This document shows, piece by piece, positions 35,701 through 46,700 of a stretch of DNA of 64,000 bases. Both the position numbers and the translations under genes were made by a program. Position 1 is the stretch's first letter. Every line of letters begins with the position of its first letter. The notes beneath the pieces are model-generated. The model was not told the origin of the DNA. It saw only the letters and a program-made list of their open reading frames with translations, and did no database searches. Source of the stretch: Sternotherus odoratus (lineage: Eukaryota > Chordata > Testudines > Kinosternidae); contig JAVMKO010000022.1 of the NCBI GenBank assembly GCA_032164245.1, forward strand, positions 11,097,845 through 11,161,844, in the 5' to 3' direction.

Positions 35701-37333
35701 GGGGCAGATTCAACCACTGGATGCACAGCGGGCAAGAAGGTAACTAAGCACTTGCCTGCAATGTGTGTGTGCGCGTACAGTGCGAAACACCCTGGGCCTC
35801 GGGCATTACAAATGAATACTCCTACTGCTAATACTATCCCAGGGAGCACAACTCACAGCCACAGGGCTGGCAAACTAGGGTCACCAGGCTCCACAGCTCC
35901 TGACCCCAGAGAAGTAGCCACTCCAACATCTTCTCCATTCCCCTTTTGGACCTGCTCTGACAGAAAGCCACACATCTGAGCATCCCCTCTGCTCCCTTCC
36001 TGTCTGCACACACAGGCCAAGCACAGGCCCATGCAGCTGCCCCCCCCCCCCCCGCACTGCCACATGGGAAAGCGCAGAAATGATTCATTCATTTCAAAAC
36101 TATACGCGAGACTGGTTATGTCGGATACCTCAGCGTGGGAAGGCAGTGCCCCCGGCTGCAGAGACACGGTGAGCCAGGGGACTGCAGATTTCTGCATTAA
36201 TTTAGAAACGTATCCCAATCCAAATTCAAAAATCATTTGGGTGGATTTAAGCCTTTAATCCACCTTCATTTACTCCTTTTATAAGAAAACACTGCAGGGC
36301 TGTCCTGATTCACTGCTGTCAGTTGGTGTGTTTTGGCCTGACTATAAAACACCAGAGAATATATATTAACAAAGGGGTTCCACTCAGCCACCCCCTTCCG
36401 GCACTCAACTTACAGTCAAATCTTTGGCCCTGATGCAGCGAATACTTATTCACACATTTAACATTAAGCACTTGAATGGTATAAACTCATCTGCTCATAT
36501 GCCTAATTCAAGCACATGTAGTTGGTATTTTGTCAACCTCTGAAGCTAGGACAAGAAGCCTAAACTGCAGCAAGAGAGGTTTAGGTTGGACATTAGGAGA
36601 AACTTCCTAACTGTGGGGTTGGTTAAGCACTGGACTAAACTGCCTAGGGAGGTTGTGGACTCCCCATCCTTTGAGTCCTTTAAGAACAAGTTACACAAAC
36701 CCCAGTCAGGAATGGTCTAGTTATTACCTAGTTCTGCCTTCAATGCAGGGGACTGGACTAGAGTATTTCTCCAGGTCCCTTCCAGTCCGACACGTCTCTG
36801 ATTCTACGTCCAGGGCCCTTAATTGTCCTGACCAGGCAGAGAACTATATGGCCCCAAACACTTTCTAGTTAACCCGCGCAGCCCCAGGGGAGGAAGTGAA
36901 GCGGCACTAGCCCCATTTTACAGGTGGGGAGATGGAGGCCCGGAGACGGGCGGTGCTGACACGGGATCCCTTTGGCGCACCTTGCCACGCAAGCTCCTAG
37001 GCACCAGTGGCTGGATTGCTCCAGATCGCAGCTGTTGCTTTATTCCTGTGTCGGCCCCGCGGGTAAATCAGGCCAGTCCGCCGCTCCCGGGCCCCGCCGG
37101 CTGCTCCATCCCGGGAGCTCCGGGGTCCCAACCCCAGCGCCCCTGCCAGGCCCGGCGCCCTCCCGGCCGGGGCTCTCAGAGCAGCTCCCCTAGCCCCGCC
37201 GGTTCCCCCCCGCGGACGCACCGGGTTGCTGGATCCCCTCCCTTCCCCTTTGTCCCGCTGGCGGCTGGGATGCTGCATCCCCGAGCGCGGGGGTGGGAGA
37301 AGGGGAGGAAGCCCCCGCAAGTCCCGTACTCAC
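29760..37333. other. BAK1: Probable BAK1 intron 1
   Basis: Lies between the coding-start exon and the candidate CpG-island exon. It contains a MIR-like reverse SINE (about 30.87-31.02 kb), a (CA)n run near 31863-31883, a tRNA-like SINE head near 32.03 kb, a CR1 tail near 34.10-34.14 kb, a C-run at about 36041-36054 and a CR1 3' end at 36.55-36.80 kb. No supported exon. Confidence 0.55.
36545..36810 (+). mobile_element. CR1 LINE 3' end
   Basis: Carries gcaagagaggtttaggttgg, ctgcctagggaggttgtgga and ggactggactagagtatttc, matching the 3' part of reptile CR1. Truncated, no intact frame. Confidence 0.8.
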
Positions 37334-37470
37334 CCTCTTCCTCCTCCCCGTCTGCAGCACCGGGGTCTCGCAGCGCTTGGGGGCGGCTGGAGCGGTCCCT
37401 GCGCCCTAGTTCATCATCCCCAGCTTCCCCGCCTGCTTCTGCATCAGCTTCCTCGCCCTAGGAGCGGGGA
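36870..37470. promoter_or_regulatory. BAK1: CpG island, probable BAK1 promoter
   Basis: Strongly GC- and CpG-rich by eye, rich in gccccg/ggcgc motifs, and contains the donor of a minus-strand exon. It sits between BAK1 (minus) and GGNBP1 (plus), so a bidirectional promoter is possible but unproven. Confidence 0.7.
37334..37455 (-). other. BAK1: Probable non-coding BAK1 exon 1
   Basis: On the minus strand GAAGAGG|GTGAGTACG at 37334/37333 is a near-consensus donor within the CpG island. The upstream end is not defined. The exon would splice to the acceptor at 29760. It contains a tiny upstream frame ATG ATG AAC TAG. Supported by position and splice signal only. Confidence 0.5.
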
Positions 37471-38176
37471 CGCCGATTGCATGCGAAAGGAAGGAGTGGA
37501 GATAACGAACAGACCATAGATGCAAAGAGGGAGACAGCTTCAGCTCCCTCTAGAGGCTCCTTCTACCCCAAGCTGCTGCCTGGGTCTTTTCAAAACTCCT
37601 TCCACCCTGGCTGGGTGCTGAGCCCCTGCGGATTTGAGGCACGTAACAACATGCGAAGGGGGCTGAATCAGCCACTACCCTCCCAGGAACCTTTCTGGGA
37701 AAGAGCCTTCTTCAGGGCAAAGCAAGCAGGACAGTAGCATGCATCAAGACTGGAGAAGTCGTTCTTGCGCCCTACTCCGCGCTGATAAGGCCACCGCTGG
37801 TGCATCCTGTCCAGTTCTGGGCACCACATTTCAGGAAGGATGTGGTCAAACGAGAAAGCCCAGAGGAAAGCGACAAAAACGATTAAAGGCCTGGAAAACG
37901 TGAACTATGAGGAAAGAGCCAAAAAATGGGGTGTGTTTGGTTTGGAGAAGACTGAGAGGGGACATGGTTTTCAAGTATGTAAAAGGTTGTTCCAAGGAGG
38001 AGGGTAAAAAATGGTTCTCATTATTCTCTGAGGATTGGACAAGAAGCAATGGGCTTAAACTGCAGCAAGGGAGGTTTAGGTTGGACAAGGGACAAGGGTG
38101 GTTAAGCGCTGGAATAAATTGCCTAGGGAGGTTGTGGATTCTCTGTCATTTGCGGTTTTTAAGAGCAGGTTAGAGC

Positions 38177-38392
38177 AGTGGTTCCCTGAGTCAGGGAAAT
38201 TGGGTCATGACCCCATTTTAATGGGGTGGACAGGGCCATTAGACTGGCTGTGACCCAGGGCTGAAGCTGAAACCCAAGCTCCATCCCCACCCAGGGTGGC
38301 GGGGCGCAGGCTGCAGCCTCCTCCCACCCCCCCGGATCATGTCATAACTTTGTTGTCAGAAGGGGGTTGCAGTGCAATGAAGTTGGGGTTAG
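38177..38392. mobile_element. Insertion in CR1: 'gcagtggttccctgag' element
   Basis: About 215 bp interrupts the CR1 3' end. It begins gagcagtggttccctgagtc, contains tgtgacccagggctgaagct, and ends near gggttgcagtgcaatgaagt. It resembles the hAT-derived 'agtggttctcaaac' elements but lacks a clear second inverted end. Confidence 0.5.
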
Positions 38393-38427
38393 ACAAACCT
38401 CTGTCAGGAATGGTCTAGTTATTACTT

Positions 38428-38596
38428 AGGCCATGTCTACTCATGTGCCACATGGGATGAAGACGCTCTGCCGATGGGAGAGCTCTTCTGTCAGCATGTA
38501 GAAACCACTTCCACGAACAGCAGAGGCTATTGTAGCTGGAGAAGATCCCAAGCCGACATAGCACAGCCGACAGAGGCTGTAATGTAGACATAGCCT
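38428..38596. mobile_element. Insertion in CR1: short inverted-repeat element
   Basis: Ends ggccatgtctac and gtagacatagcc are near-perfect inverted repeats about 169 bp apart, dividing the CR1 3' end. The same family ('gtctacac' ends) recurs at 24.6, 31.6, 42.3, 57.7 and 57.8 kb. Confidence 0.7.
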
Positions 38597-38991
38597 GGCT
38601 TGAGGCCAGGGGACTGCGTTAGATGACCTTGAGTCATTCCAGTCCTACACTTCGGTGATTCCTACCTTGGCTTTGCTTGGGCTTCTTGGGACCAAACCTT
38701 TCCCGGGCTGTGAGAGTGTGCTGAAGGGACAAGAATGCAAGTGGCTGGAGGTGAGAAGAAAAGAGGGGGACAGCACCAGTGAACGAGTGACTCCCGCTGT
38801 GGAGGTAGAAAATAGAGGAGCAGAGAGTAGGGGAGTTGCAATCTTGGAGGGTGAGTTTGCTGTGAATCAGAGGAATATTAGGAAGCTGTTGAAAGGGATA
38901 GAGTTGGGGAGTGTTATGGCTGCTAGACTTTTTCCCACTAGATTTATTTGTAGGCACCTAGCATAACATATCATGTTTGGGGCTTCTAGGT

Positions 38992-39714
38992 CAGTGGTTC
39001 TCAACCAGGGGTAACACATACCCCTTCCAAGGGTTAGAAGATAAGAACATTAAGAGTGGCCATACTGGGTCAGACCAAAGGTCCATCCAACCCAGTATCC
39101 TGTCTGCCAACAGGGCCAGTGCCAGGTGTCCAGAGGGAGTGAACCTAACAAGTGATCTCTCTCCTGCTATCCATCACCTCCCTCTGACAAACAGAGGATA
39201 GGAACATCATTCCTTACCCATCCTGGCTAATAGCCATTAATGGACTTAACCTCTATGAATTTATCCAGTTCTCTTTTAAACCCTGTTATAGTCCTTCACA
39301 ACCTGTTATAGTCCTGTTATAGTCCTTCACAACCTCCTCAGGCAAGGAGTTCCACAGGTTGACTGTGCGTTGAGTGAGGAATAGCATCGACTCATCTAGA
39401 CAGGCTGCATAAAAAGCACTATTGAACTCAGTACAAACTAACATTTCACACAATGACTTATTTATACTGCTCTGTATACCATACACTGAAATTTAACTAC
39501 AATATTTATATTCCAAATGGTTTGTTTTATAAATATATGGTAAAAATGAAGAAAGTCAGCAATTTCTCAGTACTAGTGTGCTGGGCCCCTTTTGAATTTT
39601 TATGTCTGATTTTTGTAAGCAAGTCGTTTTTAAGTGAGGTGAAACTTGGGGGTACGCAAGACAAATCAGACTAGTGAAAGGGATACAGCAGTCCGGAAAG
39701 GTTGAGACCCACTG
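38992..39714. mobile_element. hAT-like element with a nested LINE-like repeat
   Basis: Inverted ends cagtggttctcaacc and ggttgagacccactg are flanked by an 8-bp target duplication with one mismatch, ttctaggt (38984-38991) and ttttaggt (39715-39722). An unrelated repeat (about 39040-39390; gaacattaagagtggccata, tggctaatagccattaatgg, gttccacaggttgactgtgc) is inserted inside it. No transposase frame. Confidence 0.8.
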
Positions 39715-40250
39715 TTTTAGGTGCTACCTCAATACAAATAGTAGCTAAAAGCCCATACAGTGGCTGTGACAGATAGGACAACTTCCTGCAATAACTTCGG
39801 GAGACCAGATTGTATTAAGTGTTTGAGATGTTTATGTATCACAGTAGGCCACAGCTGCCCAACCACATGAAAACAGTAGGGGATGGTTCAGAGGAGCCAC
39901 TGTATGAAAAGTGAGGAATAATAGTAACAACAAATTCCTGTATATTATTATTTATTACAGTCGCACCAAGCAACCCCAGTCATGGCCCAGGACCCCATTG
40001 TGCTAGGTGCTGTACAGACAGCGAATGAAAAGACGGTCCCTGCCCTTACAATGTGATGATAGAATATCGTTATCGAGAGATTATCTGCATCCCTCCCCCC
40101 CCTCCCCCCGGAACTCTAGAACCCCTGGGAGTTTCTGAACTGTTGGGGGGGGGGTGTTTCAATTTGAATCCTTGGTTCTAAACTGTTGAGAAACCTTAGT
40201 CCAGCTGCCTTTGTGATCCCACCAGATCCCCTCCCCTGGGGCTGAGCGAT

Positions 40251-40795
40251 ATGGATCCTCTGCCCGTCCCCCCTGTCTCCAGCAGGCCCTTGGTGCTCCA
40301 GCTCGTTAGGAACCTCTTTGGGCTCAGGCAGAGCGCGCAGGAGGACCCAGAAACCAGAGCAGATGCACAAGAGCGGGGTGACGTCGGGGACCTAGAAGAG
40401 AACAGCTCCCTGGCGCCTGTTGGGGCCGAGTCTGAGACCAGCCAGCCAGCAGGCAAAGAGCCAACGGGCGACCACCCGACCGATGAGCCCTGTGGAGATG
40501 CAACAGGGGACCGCATGGGGGAGATCCTTGGAGAGCTGAGGGATATCAGTCTTGGGGGCACCCCTTCCAGCCATGGCAGGAGATCCCCTCCTACGCTGGA
40601 CCCCAGTGGCATGGAGATAGGAGACTCTGGTGGCTGGGCCTTGTCAGACCGCTCTGAGAGCGGCAGCTGCATTGACGCTAGTGTGGATGAGGAGGAGGAG
40701 GAGGAGCAGAGCGCGGGAAGTGGAGCGACCGGGGAGCCCTGCTCTGGGACCGGAGGTGCGGAAGGAGCATCTGCTGAGAGATGGCCCTTGGGGAG
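40251..40795 (+). CDS. GGNBP1: GGNBP1 large 5' exon, copy a
   Basis: ATG at 40251; MDPLPVPPVSSRPLVLQLVR..., an acidic stretch with six consecutive Glu, ending TGGCCCTTGGGGAG|GTAAGG in phase 2. A strong acceptor-like tgtctccagcag ends at 40285, so it may instead be an internal exon beginning at 40283 or 40286 (also phase 2). No function assigned. Confidence 0.7.
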
Positions 40796-43700
40796 GTAAG
40801 GCATTGAAGACACAGATGGCTGATGGGAGGCAGGGAGTAGGCACGGGGCGGCAAATCGCACAGGAGAGAATGAAAGACTCTGAAGCACCCTGGGCAAAGT
40901 GTAACTCCAGTGGCGTGAGTGGACTGAATCCAACCACTTCTGTCTGTGATTAGTCATAAGAATATTTAAGGTCAGGTGGGGCCAACTTTGCCGCAGCTAT
41001 TTCCTGAGCACTAGTGCTGTGTAATAGCATTGCATTAACAGGTTGTTGATTTAACTTTTCAGTGAGTTCACTTTCTATTTCCTGGTTTCAAAGGTTTGAG
41101 TGCAGCTGACCTTGACGTGCTGGAAGGGCACAAGGCAGCTCCAAGTAATCTTATTTCTGCATTAAGTTTGTCGTCTGTGGCTCAATCTAGCTAATGGCAG
41201 ATCTGAGTTTTAGGCCTGAATTTTTCCCCTCTTAAAACAGCCCATCACTGCATTAAGACTGGTGTTCCTCTGCTAGTGTGCACTGGGACTGCTGGTGTTT
41301 GACCACTCTGCTGTCCAGACCTGCTCTGAGCAGCCATGCTAGCAACTGCACTGTGACTATCCCCATAACCGGGGGAGAGATGTTAAGATAAATACCAGTC
41401 TACACCCAGCCTTATAGAATATGCACTCATTGCTCAGTTACCTTCTTATGTTTATCTTGTGACTGTCCTTAATCCAGTTCAGTGACTGGGAAAAAAAGGA
41501 GGAAAACTCGTATCAGCTGATCAGCCAACTCCTCATGGGCCACCAGAATCTCCTCCTTGGTCCACAGAAGAGCTCTGAGAGATTCTGCTCTAGGCCTATG
41601 AGCTTCCCAGTAATTCCACCCCAGAGAAGCTAGGATTCAAACAACAGGCGTCTCCTCTCACTAGTAACTTGGTGGGTGTGACTGGAGTGGGGGTGGAGGA
41701 AGAGAGAGGTATCAAGGATTCCAGGAAATGGGTTTGAACATGTTAAGTATGAAGGGGGAAGAGGTACTAAGACCAGTGCTGTTGACAGCTGAAGGGAGTT
41801 GAGATCATCAGGTCTTTTAGATCCCATCTCTTATGTATTGACTGTGAAGGGGGATCCAAGTACAATGCAATGCTCTGGTGAAGGCACGGTTTGGTCATGC
41901 GGTGTGATGGGACTGAATAGTGCTGGAACTCAGCAGCGTCCAAGGCCGCTGCATGATTCAGGAACTTGGTGCTAATGCTGCTTGGTCTTATCTTCATTGC
42001 AAGACTGAGCTGTCTTTTAACCACCTCAAAGCAGTTTGGTATTGTAACAGAGATCCCACGCACTGTAGCCCTGATCTTCTGTTGCCCTGGCTTTGCAGAG
42101 TCACTTACGCCAGTGCAAAGAGGGTGTCAGATGCTCCCAGAGCAGAATGGCCGTGTTTTATATCCACTGTGGACTGGTGTGAATGGTGGGGTGTGGGACT
42201 GTGGAGAATAAGGGTCTCTGAGTGTCACGGTGCAAGTGGGACCTTAGAGCCGATGTGGAAAAATGTTGCTGTGCAAAAAACAGCCTGCACAACAACGTAG
42301 AATTAAGACCAGGTCTACACTAGAAAAGATTTGCTGGTGTAACTACACTGATGAATGCTCCTAGTGTAGACACAGTTCCCACCAGCAAAGGATTAGGGCT
42401 TTTACCAGTATGGAAAAGACACCAAAAATCACACCCCTACCCACCATTTTCCCTCCTATGATGGACCCCAGTGGCTTGGAGATGGGAGACTGGTGATTTT
42501 GTCAACACTGCTGTGAGCCAAGGGGAACCAGCAAGTTTCTAATGTAGACCTGGCCGAACTCATCAGTGGAACTGTAAGAGCATCAGAAATGGACTGCTTT
42601 CTTTGCTTTTTTAGTATTGTTGCAAAGAATGAATTATCTCCCCGTGGCCAGTGGAGTTGCTTCCTTTTAAACCATTTGCTCTAACCATACCTACAGCAAA
42701 GGTAATGTTTTTAGCTTCCCTATTTACCAGGGACCAGAATCCCTGTTTGGAGCAATTCGCCCACACTTCCCCTGACCTTTCTTTCACTTCCATCTTGTTG
42801 TAAGAGTTCAAAGTGGAGAGCCTGCCAACCAACGCCAGATAACGGGAGTGGGGAGGGGGAATTCCACATCCATAAATCATCTTGCTATGACTGAATGTTT
42901 CCACCATTTCTCTGGCTGCTCCTTTCTTGCACACCAGCTCAGCTCGATTGGTCTTCCACCTCCCCCGCGGAACTGGGGAACCCCTGGGCAGTTCTGAATT
43001 CTGGAGGTGGCCATATTTCAATTTGAATCCCTGGTTCTAAACTGTTGAGAAACCTCAGCCCAGCTGTCCGGGTGACCTCACTAGATCCCTTCCTGCGAAG
43101 GCTGGAAGAGTTGAATCCTCTGACCGTTCCCTTTGTTTCCAGCAGGCCCTCAGTGCTCCAGCTCGTTAGGAACCTCTTTGGGCTCAGGCAGAGTGCGCAG
43201 GAGGGCCCAGAAACCAGAGCAGATGCACAAGAGAGAGGAGATGTCAAGGACCTAGAAGAGAACAGCTCCCTGGTGCCTTTTGGGGCTGAGTTTGAGACCA
43301 GCCAGCCAGCAGGCAAAGAGCTAATGGGCGACCACCCGACCGATGAGCCCTGTGGAGATGCAGCAGGAGACTGCATGGAGGAGATCCTCGGAGAACTGAA
43401 GGATACTAGTCTTGGGGGCACCCCTTCCAGCCATGGCAGGAGATCCCCTCCTACGCTGGACCCCAGTGGCATGGAGATGGGAGATTCCAGTGGCTTTATC
43501 AACACTGCTGTGGGCAAAGATGAAACAGCCCAGGATCCGAGCAGCAGAATCCCTGGCAGGGAGGCAGAGAGGAAGGAAGAAGCTTCTGGTGACACAGGAA
43601 CATGGGGAAAGTGAGTCTGTTAGCGACACAAGACCGGATCTTGGCCTCACTGAGATAGGTGGCCAAACTCCCAGTCCCCCTCCCACACACAACTAGGGGA

Positions 43701-46700
43701 CCATTAAATGGGACAAGCACTCAGCCTCTAGATAGTGGAGAGGGTTGTGGGTTGTCTTGGAGTAAATATGAATTTGTGGTGGGCCCATATAGACACTGGA
43801 AGCCTGTCGGATCCTGGGCAATGGTCTTTTTGTAGGGGGCCACGAGTTTGGGCTTTACAGAAGATCACTAAGCAAGCAGCATCTTATTTGCTCTTCACTA
43901 TTGCGTTTTAGTGAGCCCTGCATCTCTGTTGTCAGGCCCTGTCACCCACTGCAATAGGCCATCACCGCCAGCACAGCCTAGCTGGGCTATAGAAACATCC
44001 TGGGATGTACAGTCACCAGGCTCCACTCCTGACGTTGTAAGTGAAAGGGCTGGGTTCTGCTTCCAGCTATGCCAGTGTAAATGTGCAGTAACTCCAGCAT
44101 AAATCCGGACTGACACCACTCAGGTCCATGGAGTTGCTTTGCACATAACCTGGTGTACATGAGCGATCACTCTTGTGCCCCTTTCTGGTTCTCGGCCTCT
44201 TTAGGTCAAGTTTTCAACAAGTGGGACAGTCAGTGCCGGTTGTGCTGGTGTTTTCAATGTCATTCACCTCCTCGCTTTGAACGGGGCGAAGGCCTTGTTC
44301 TCGTGGTTGGAGTGAGTGAGCATGTGGTCACTTGAGTGCCATCCTGTTCACGAGCACCCAACCACCCGTAACTGCGTTCTCGGTTCAGGGCTGGGATCTC
44401 CCAGGTTCTGCGTGCTGATGAAGAAGGAATCACATCGACTGCAGGACCCATGGCAATGACCCCCAAGGACTTCCATGCCAAGGAGGAGAGAGAGCGCCTC
44501 CTGAAAGGTGAGGGATGGTAGAGAAGCTGCAGGGAAAGGGATCCGTCCTGATCCATTTGGGAATTGCGTCTCTTGAGAATTGTCAGGTATTCTGGTTGGT
44601 AGACGAGGTTTCCAAATACTTCTGTCTGTTCCTTCACGTCCATGCTGGTCCTTGAATCCTGAGAACTCAATTACTATAGGCACTCTGTGCTGTATTGGGA
44701 AAGTCTCTGTGCTTGGTCCAATGGACATGGAGAGCAGGTCTCAGCTCTGGGGAGGAGAAGCCACTGTGGATGGGTCAGAAGCAGAATAAAAGCCCTTTCC
44801 ATAGCCATGAAGAGTCTAGCTGAGAAATGACACTTTGATGCGAGTGCATTTCTGATCCTTATCACCACAGTATGGGACCACACTTTACAACCCATTTTAG
44901 TTAATTTTATTTGCTGTCGTCTGTTCAAATACGAGGGGCTGAGTTCTCCACTGGCCTATCACCATTTGCTTCACTAGAGATATGCCAGCAAAGGGCTTGG
45001 TCCTTGATCATATACTGTGTCTGGGGCAGGTGTTACCCTTCCATATGGAACAGTGTAAGGATGTCCAATGAGACCACTCAGAGGATTCACGGCTTTATTT
45101 GTGGGGTTTTGTAAACAGAGGATCTCAATGGAGGATCTCCAAAGGCAGAGCTGTCTCCATGGAACAAACTCATCAACATGTACAAGCAGCGACGGAAGCT
45201 TCCTGTTCCTAAGGTTGGTTATATAATAATACACAACAGTGGGCTAAACTAGCGGTGAGCCACTTTCACTTTTACTTTACAAGCAGAGATAACCGCTCAC
45301 CCGTCTGGAAAAGGGGCTGTTACAAGGGCAGCCTGGGGTTCTCTTCTATTCCCTCATGCTGATCCCAGCTGTTGTTTGCTCTGCTTCCAAATCAAATCAG
45401 TGATTTTTACATTATATTTTTGCAACTACTAATGCTGTAAACCCAACTGAAATCAGAAAATCCGGCTGGGTCCTCTCTGACTCTTTCATCATCCTTGCCC
45501 CTGAGGGATTCTGCTGTCAGGTCAGGACTTAGCAAAATTTCTAGATTGTGCCCCTGAAGTTCCTGCTAGAGATGACCTAAGCCTCTGTTGGGTTATGTAA
45601 CTGCAAGCTGAGTGGTCCTGACAACACAGCTGGCCTCCCTGATTGCAATTGGGAGGTGCCTTGGAGACACTTAGAGTTGTGAAGGATGAAGAAATGAATG
45701 CTAAAACTGAAGTAGGTGCTATCTGTCTTCAGCACTTATACAGCCCCTTTATCATAGTATCTGGGCACCTCACAGCACCTCTGTAAGGCAGAGCAATGCT
45801 ACTACCCCTTTTTTATAGATGGGGAACTGAGGCACAGAGAGCTAAGTGACTTGGCCAATGTCACAGGGGAAATCTGTAGCAAAACAGGGACTTAAACCCA
45901 GGTCTCCTCAGTCCTGGGCCAGTCCTCGACAATGGGCCATCCTTTCTCTGCTGCTGCCTTCCTCAATACTATCTGCAGTACAATATGTTTGTTCAGCCAA
46001 AAGACTTTGTCACTTTAAAGGAACTGGTCGAGCTGCAGAAAGTGAACTCAGGGTAGCTAAGGAGTTAGCAATTCAATAAAGCAGTTGTGTTTGAGTGTTT
46101 CTCTGCCTGGGTGTAGAAATGTCATAGCATTTGGGTACAAGAGAATGAATAAATCAGGCCCAATCTCTGCTGCAGTGTGGGCTGTATTGAGACACATCTT
46201 CAAGAAATGATCTGTTGGCCAGTGCCACACAGCATGGATGGACAGGGACAAGGTTTTTAAAATGGTGCAGGGAAACTGTCATAGATCAAAGGATTTTTGA
46301 TAGGTTTCCCCTGCCCATGTCAACCAGCAGAACCACCTTATGGGATCTGAAGCTGTTTGACAAACTGAGGGAGGTAGGAATGTCCAGTGGTGAGAACAGG
46401 GGACTGGGAGTCAGCAGACTTGGCTTCTGTTCTGAGCTCTGTCACTGGCACTGTGTGTGACCCTGGGCAAGTCATCTGTGCCTCAGTTTCCCCATCTGTA
46501 ACAGGGATAATAACATATTGTAAAAGATACAATCTGTTGATATCCTTTGATAGAAATCTCAATATAGAAGGAAAATGTTTTTCAAGGTCAGCTCCAGAAA
46601 ATAGTTTCCCGACTTGATTCAAGCTGCAGTGTAGAGAGTGTCTTGATACAAGTCCCTTTTCTCTATTCTCACCTGTCCTCAACCTCCATTTTCCTGCACT

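Larger units (their letters stand above)
37790..38645 (+). mobile_element. CR1 LINE fragment carrying two nested insertions
   Basis: CR1 sequence (ccagttctgggcaccacatt ... gttaagcgctggaataaatt ... aagagcaggtta) is broken at about 38177, resumes near 38390 (agacaaacctctgtcaggaa), is broken again near 38428 and ends near gtcattccagtcctac. The two interruptions are listed separately. Confidence 0.75.

Noticed and set aside
36982..37461. Open frames up to 159 codons in the CpG island
   Set aside because: Proline/serine/arginine-rich frames expected from CpG-rich sequence; the donor on the other strand fits a non-coding BAK1 exon better.
40196..40957. Long antisense frame (253 codons) opposite GGNBP1 exon 1 copy a
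   Set aside because: Mirrors the coding frame; the same antisense opening is present opposite copy b (42939-43595) because the sequence is duplicated. No independent evidence.
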